From Cristatella mucedo (Eukaryota > Bryozoa > Phylactolaemata > Cristatellidae), in the NCBI GenBank assembly GCA_009760855.2, contig WPIO01000133.1, positions 1 through 62,000 on the forward strand: a stretch of 62,000 bases of DNA, given 5' to 3'. Within the stretch, counting starts at the first letter, position 1. Every line of letters starts with the position of its first letter. Below the pieces are notes generated by a model, which worked only from the letters and a program-made list of their open reading frames with translations, did no database searches and had not been told where the DNA came from. Positions 57,460-62,000 of the stretch are shown in pieces. Both the position numbers and the translations under genes were made by a program.

Positions 57460-58260
57460 CACTCTTTAACTCATGACTTTAATTGATCATATAGCATGAT
57501 CTATTCCTTGTGATTGTGTAGCTTGACTCGTAAATGCATGAGTGGGTCTGTTATGGAGGAACCGGGAGTTATGCCCCCACCCCCTATTGATTACAATAGG
57601 AGTTATGTCCCTCGAAACAAATTTATTGATTTTTCTCAAATACTAATTGCCCGACAGGCATACCAATTTGCAAAAACAAGGACAATATTTTCTATCTTTT
57701 GATGCAACCATAGTGCCACTTTGCCCTCCTGACAACCTGTAAAAGTTAAGGTCAAATTTTTGCTTCGGTATATCACTTCGGTTTTATTCAAACAGATTCA
57801 TTGCAATGCATTGTAGAAATATGTTAACCTCTCAAAAGATACAGAACATTTTTGTTTACCCTGGGGTGATTCGAAAAAGTAAATAAATTTTTGTGACGTT
57901 TTTCAAAAATCACAATAATCAGGAAAGGGCCTATCATGTGACTTTGAAGGACAGAGGCGCTATACTCACTTCACATGCAACCAAACTAGAGAAATCCATA
58001 GGTCCAACAAGTCGACCAGAGCATATATTCCAACATTAAAGTCGATGTGGCCATAGATGGCCAAGATGTAGAATCTCAAAGGTTGCAAAGCCTAACAGTT
58101 CAGAAAGAACAAAGTTGCAAGCTGATAGCTCAACCAGCTTGTAGCACATACCTTGGTGTCAAAAACCCCATAATCGTCATACATTGTTGCCAATACTATC
58201 AAAATATCTTTCTTGAGGATCATACATATCACTCAATCATACATTTCAAGTTTATCGGAT
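57460..58260. other. AT-rich intergenic sequence with nothing recognised
   Basis: I see no gene. Weak similarity to the far right end of the window in reverse orientation is possible beyond 58190, but I could not follow it convincingly. Confidence 0.4.
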
Positions 58261-58435
58261 CACTAGCCGTAATGGCACACTAGGTAAGGTGATTGCTTTC
58301 ACGACCTCTTTCCCGAGGTCGTGGGTTCGTTTCCTGCGGTGGGCGATCCTTGATCGCCACTGCAAGCAGTGGTGAAAGCCCCAAAGACTCTTCTGTCGCT
58401 ATACAAAAAGAGGCTGTTTAATCAGCTAGGATTTT
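58261..58435 (+). repeat. SINE-1 copy with 10-bp target-site duplication
   Basis: The SINE is bounded by TTTATCGGAT at 58251-58260 and again at 58436-58445, a perfect duplication. It has an A box (AATGGCACACTAGGTAAGG), a palindrome variant, a B box changed to GGTTCGTTTCC, the body and the TTTAATCAGCTAGG end. The boundaries define the full SINE-1 length, about 175 bp. Confidence 0.9.
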
Positions 58436-58439
58436 TTTA

Positions 58440-60515
58440 TCGGATGATATGACATAAGCATGATAGCAAAGGTAGGCAGGATAGCTCTCATACCATCGGC
58501 AGTCAAACCACCCGGGCTTCTGACAAGCGTTCGCCAATACAAATCTCCAGCTATAAACGGCATTAATGAGAACTCAAAATCACCTCCATTTCCCTTAATT
58601 AGAATTGAATCAACATTTTTAGAACGATTCCAAGTGAAAGACACGCTAGCTCCACCCAACTCGCCAAGCTGAACGGCCTCCGGAACACTTTACCTCGTGG
58701 ATTATGGCCGCTACAGAAACCGCATCAACATTCCCATGATTCAGTAGGTGCAGTTGTAATGTACTCTTTAGTTACGGCAGCAGTTAATTGTCAATACATT
58801 ATCCCTAATGATTAACTACTTGACAAACAATAATCACTTCCTGTTTCTGAGCTGATGTAAACATACTAATGTAAATGTTTCCGCCAAGTGAATAGGAGTA
58901 GTCCTTGAAATGCCGTTTGCAGCCATTTGCTATGGGCTGGGCAGGAAGCAGAGGCTAGACTAGGTCCCGGCCGATAGGGTTTACGCTTTTATGATCTTAT
59001 TTAATGTAAAGTATCTCCGTTTGTAACTCCACAAAGTCATAAAGACCACGTGGGTGTTACGCAGGAGAATTTTGTATAGCGCACTCACAGCCTAAGCAGC
59101 TTTCGGTACGAATTCGGTACCCAACAGACTTTGTCTCACGCAACAGAGAGAAAGTGGGAAGCATAGCAGAGTCAGGAGAGCAGTTGAGATAGTGAGTAGC
59201 ATAGAAGTAGCAGCTCAGGACCGCTAAAAAGGATAAGCCATAGTCGGCAGTAGGAGAGTAGTTGTCGTTGCGTAAGAATTGTGGAAGCAAGTTCCACAGT
59301 CTAGGACCTGCAGAGCTAAAGCATCTGTCGCCAACTGTCTTTAAGCAGAGGAATAAAACGACTAATTTATTGTCCTCACAGGACCTGGGAGTGCGAACAG
59401 GCTGAAACTGATGCAGCAGTTCAGCTAGGTACGAAGGAGCCAAGCCGTGGCGGGCCTAGTGGGTCAGTGTACGAACTTTGCTCTGTATCCGTTGCTCAAC
59501 CAGCATCCATCCTAGCTCTCTTAGCAAAAGAGACACGTGCTCAAACCGCTGGGACTTGAAGACCATCCATGCAGCCATATTCATAGTCTGCTGCAGTGGC
59601 CTAATAGCTTTCTTTGGCAGCCCAGCCAAAAGAGAATTACAATAAACAAGCCGAGACAGAACTAAGGAGCTAGTTGAATATTTTACAAGCAACTGTGGGA
59701 GACAGCTCCTAATCTTGGATAGTAATCGGACGTGATGGTTAGCTGTAGAAGCAGTCTTCTGAAAGAAGCTTTTAAAATATAGACAGCAGTCGAAAGCGAC
59801 ACCTAAATTTCAAGCACGTGGTCATGATCGCACAACAGCACCACCTATTCGAAGAGCAAAGCCTTTTAATCCAGCCACAAGCTTAGGGTGTCCTATGAGC
59901 AGCAGTTCGGTTGTATCATCATTTCATTTCAGGAAGTTTTCCGACATCTAGGATCGAATATCGGCAAGGCAAGCATTCAGTTTCTCAGTTGCCGCAGCAG
60001 ATTCCGACGGTTTGAATGGCAAATGCATTGAGTATCGTCAGCATAGAAGTGATATCATATCCCATGGGCCTTAATCACTTTTCCCAGAGGTTGTGTATAA
60101 ATGGAGAGCAGCAAGGGACCAAGTACAGACCCTTGAGGGACTACACAGGTGACCCTTCTCGTGTGTGAGACATCTTGTTATACTACCAGTCGGAGGTTCG
60201 ATCTCGAGGGGACGTGCCATTTTTTTAATTTATCGTATTTTTGGTAGTTTGAAGTTATATTCTGCGGTTCCGTTTAGGGCTAAGTATTCATATTTACAAA
60301 GTTCACCACGAACGCTCGGTTCGGGAGGTCGGGTTTTTCAAAATAAACCTGCAGAGTTCGATGCACTACTGCCGATTTAAGTACGTCTTACAAAATAATT
60401 TTACTTACCATGTCCCGGTCATTTGTCAACCACCACAATTTGGGATTGCATTTATTACTGGTTTGTCTTTTAGCAGGCATATTTCCAAAAAACTGAAAAT
60501 TGTTGACCGTTTTGC
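58440..60515. repeat. Left arm of a large inverted repeat, split by LINE-B
   Basis: After removing LINE-B (58996-60165), this arm matches the reverse complement of about 61000-61960. Shared landmarks, in order, are CGCCAATACAAAT, GAATCAACATTTT, ACGCTAG, TTTAGTTACGGC, ATGTAAACATAC, GCCAAGTGAATA, AATGCCGTTT, CCGATAGGG, ACCAGTCGGA, TCTCGAGGGG, GTTTAGGGCT, GTCTTACAAAATAATTTTA and CCACCA. Divergence is substantial, and small indels are frequent. No intact protein is encoded. Confidence 0.85.
58996..60165 (-). mobile_element. LINE-B 3' half, minus strand, with target-site duplication
   Basis: It runs from the AATGTAAAGTATCTCC tail to a 5' truncation within the CGVPRG block. Protein blocks on the minus strand include AGLPKKAIRPLQQTMNMAA, ELGWMLVEQRIQSKVRTLTH and PQFLRNDNYSPTADYG. 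The flank ATCTTATT on the left corresponds to ATCTTGTT on the right. The uninterrupted right arm of the inverted repeat shows this sequence only once. Confidence 0.9.
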
Positions 60516-60567
60516 TCGATTTTCCCCTCGATAGTCGGTGTGCAGCTGCTGTTTTTAGCAAGCTTGT

Positions 60568-60640
60568 GACTATGTAAAGTGCCTAGAAAGAGATTAAGTT
60601 CTCTGAGGGCGCTTTATCAAGTGCAATATTATTATTATGT
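60568..60640 (+). repeat. LINE-A tail in the inverted-repeat spacer
   Basis: Complete terminal hairpin (GTAAAGTGCCTAGAAAGAGA, then CTGAGGGCGCTTTATCAAGT) and ATT repeat. Confidence 0.85.
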
Positions 60641-60765
60641 TTCACGACCGAGGTCACGTGGGTTCGAATCCTGCAATGGGCGTTCCTTTATTGCCCACTG
60701 CAAGCTGTGGCGATAGCCGTTAATGCTCTTCGGCCGCTGTACGAACAAGTCTGTTAAATTGGCTG
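60641..60765 (+). repeat. SINE-1 copy lacking its 5' head, in the inverted-repeat spacer
   Basis: It starts at the shortened palindrome CACGACCGAGGTCACGTG, then the B box GGTTCGAATCC (about 60661-60671), GCAAGCTGTGGCGATAGCCG and TTAAATTGGCTG. The A box is missing. Confidence 0.8.
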
Positions 60766-60989
60766 TTTTCATGTGCAGTGCTAGCCGCTAAGCAGATGTT
60801 TTCAGTCACCACCTGCAACGATCTTGCATCCTTCAAGTATAGGCTAAAAACAAGTCTCTGCCGCTGTTTAGATTTCCCTCGTGAGAAACTGTCATTTTTT
60901 ATATTGTGCTTTTCGTGCCTGGATTCCTTGAATGATTAAACGTTCACGACTTCTTCAACACGATCACACGTTCTGCAGCTCTTTATGGG

Positions 60990-61960
60990 GGTAGGGCCAC
61001 AAAAAATGGTCAATTTATTTGAAATTCGCGTATTAAAGATAAACTAGTTATAAATGCAAGCTCAACTTTTGGTGGTTTGTAAGGTGACTGGAACGTGGTC
61101 AATAAAATTATTTTGTAAGACCTATTGAAACCGAAAGTCGTACATCGAGCTCAACAAAATAATTTTCTTTGACAAATAACTGAGCCGGAACTGAGGGTTT
61201 CTGCTGAACTCTGCGAATATAAGCTACTCAGCCCTAAACCGACCCTCAAAAAATAACTGGAGAATCATAAAACGTAAAAATTTCCCGGAAATGACACGCC
61301 CCTCGAGATGACACGTCCGACTGGTAATATAACAAGATCATAAAAGAGTAAACCCCCTATCGGCAGGGTACCTAGTCCCGCCTCTGCTTCCCCGCCCCGC
61401 CCTTAGCAACCGGCGGTAAACGGCATTCCTAGGCCCACTCCTTATTCACTTGGCAGAAACCTGTTTACATTGGTATGTTTACATTGGATCACAAACTGGA
61501 AGTGACTGTCATTCGGCCAGTAGACGAATATTAGAGATAATTTATTGAGAATTTGCTGCTGCCGGGGCCGCCGTAACTAAGGAACCCATTATCACGGCAC
61601 CGCATGAATCCTGGGACAGCTGATCCAGTTCCTGTAGACGCCATGACGCACGAGGCTTCGGCCGCGAGTGGTCCTTTGTTCGGCGGCCGGTCAGCGTGGT
61701 GACTTGGATGGAACTAGCGCGTCGTTTACTGGAAGCCAGTCTGAAAATGTTGATTCATTTCTGTTCAAGGAAATTTAGGTGATTTTAAGTTCTCATTTAT
61801 GTCGTTAATAGTTAGATATTTGTATTGGCGAATGCCGGTGAGCCGCCCGGCTGTAGCCTGGATTGCCGGACTGAGGTATGAGACCTATCGCGGATATGAT
61901 CTGCTTAGGCTGTATAAAGATCTTTTTAGGTTGACCTATTGCTAAGATCCATATTAATCT
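60990..61960. repeat. Right arm of the large inverted repeat
   Basis: This is the reverse complement of the left arm and has no transposon insertion. It includes a GC-box-like block (CCCCGCCCCGCCC, about 61391-61403) and two TGTTTACATTGG motifs (about 61463 and 61479). Its outer end lies at or beyond about 61960, close to the window edge, so the full extent cannot be seen. Confidence 0.8.
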
Positions 61961-62000
61961 ATTTATTGAATATGTTGAATGTTGAATAGTATTGAATGTT

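Noticed and set aside
58426-58659. Protein-like minus-strand frame of 77 residues in the inverted-repeat arm
   Set aside because: The equivalent frame in the right arm is broken by stops and shifts, and the changes between arms are not codon-patterned; kept only as part of the repeat.

Overview
This window is animal nuclear DNA, from an invertebrate metazoan that I cannot name to species. Coding exons are joined by GT-AG introns, CpG-rich gene starts alternate with AT-rich repeat-filled introns, and there are long (CT)n, (GA)n and (TG)n arrays. Most of the intervening DNA is decayed non-LTR retrotransposons (L2/CR1-like, with an endonuclease plus reverse transcriptase) and two tRNA-headed SINE families. 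There are no operons, phage, CRISPR arrays or recognisable RNA genes.

Four protein-coding loci can be supported. (1) A small plus-strand gene (972-5274) encodes an unrecognised basic protein whose ATG directly follows a long GCC repeat. (2) A complete seven-exon TRMT1 (10477-29827, plus) encodes the tRNA guanine-26 N2,N2-dimethyltransferase. It has the DPYG catalytic motif, a cysteine cluster and a C-terminal CCCH finger, and an upstream in-frame ATG adds a mitochondrial-presequence-like leader, giving 661 or 626 residues. (3) A large, probably single-exon gene on the minus strand (32546-30387) is convergent with TRMT1. It encodes an unrecognised protein with an Ala/Gly/Pro/Ser-rich N-terminal half and an ordered C-terminal half. 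(4) A complete ten-exon SARNP (CIP29/Tho1/MOS11 family; 46513-57006, plus) encodes an mRNA-export factor. It has an N-terminal SAP domain, a 14-nt microexon and five C-terminal RFG-type motifs, with an AATAAA signal about 430 bp after the stop. The phases of every exon junction in TRMT1 and SARNP agree, and the summed lengths (661 and 261 codons) fit the families.

Layout: 1-6.2 kb, gene 1 and its GC-rich flanks; 6.2-10.1 kb, LINE and SINE remnants; 10.5-29.8 kb, TRMT1, whose introns 2 and 6 hold several LINEs; 30.1-33.2 kb, the minus-strand gene and its CpG-rich start; 33.2-46.2 kb, a gene-free repeat graveyard with nested insertions; 46.3-57.5 kb, SARNP; 57.5-62.0 kb, gene-free and dominated by a large divergent inverted repeat (about 58.44-61.96 kb).

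Three LINE groups are separated here by the ends I can read. LINE-A has a 3' hairpin and an (ATT)n tail. LINE-B has an ATTAC-type tail. LINE-C is seen only as C-terminal fragments. SINE-2 ends with a version of the LINE-A hairpin tail, implying it is moved by LINE-A machinery. SINE-1 carries an extra 11-bp hairpin between its Pol III A and B boxes.

The most unusual structures are the inverted repeat at the right edge, split by a LINE-B and by a SINE-1 that both have target-site duplications; a nearly perfect 51-bp snap-back at the end of a LINE-B copy; a palindromic, apparently shared poly(A) signal between TRMT1 and its convergent neighbour; and the unrecognised minus-strand gene.
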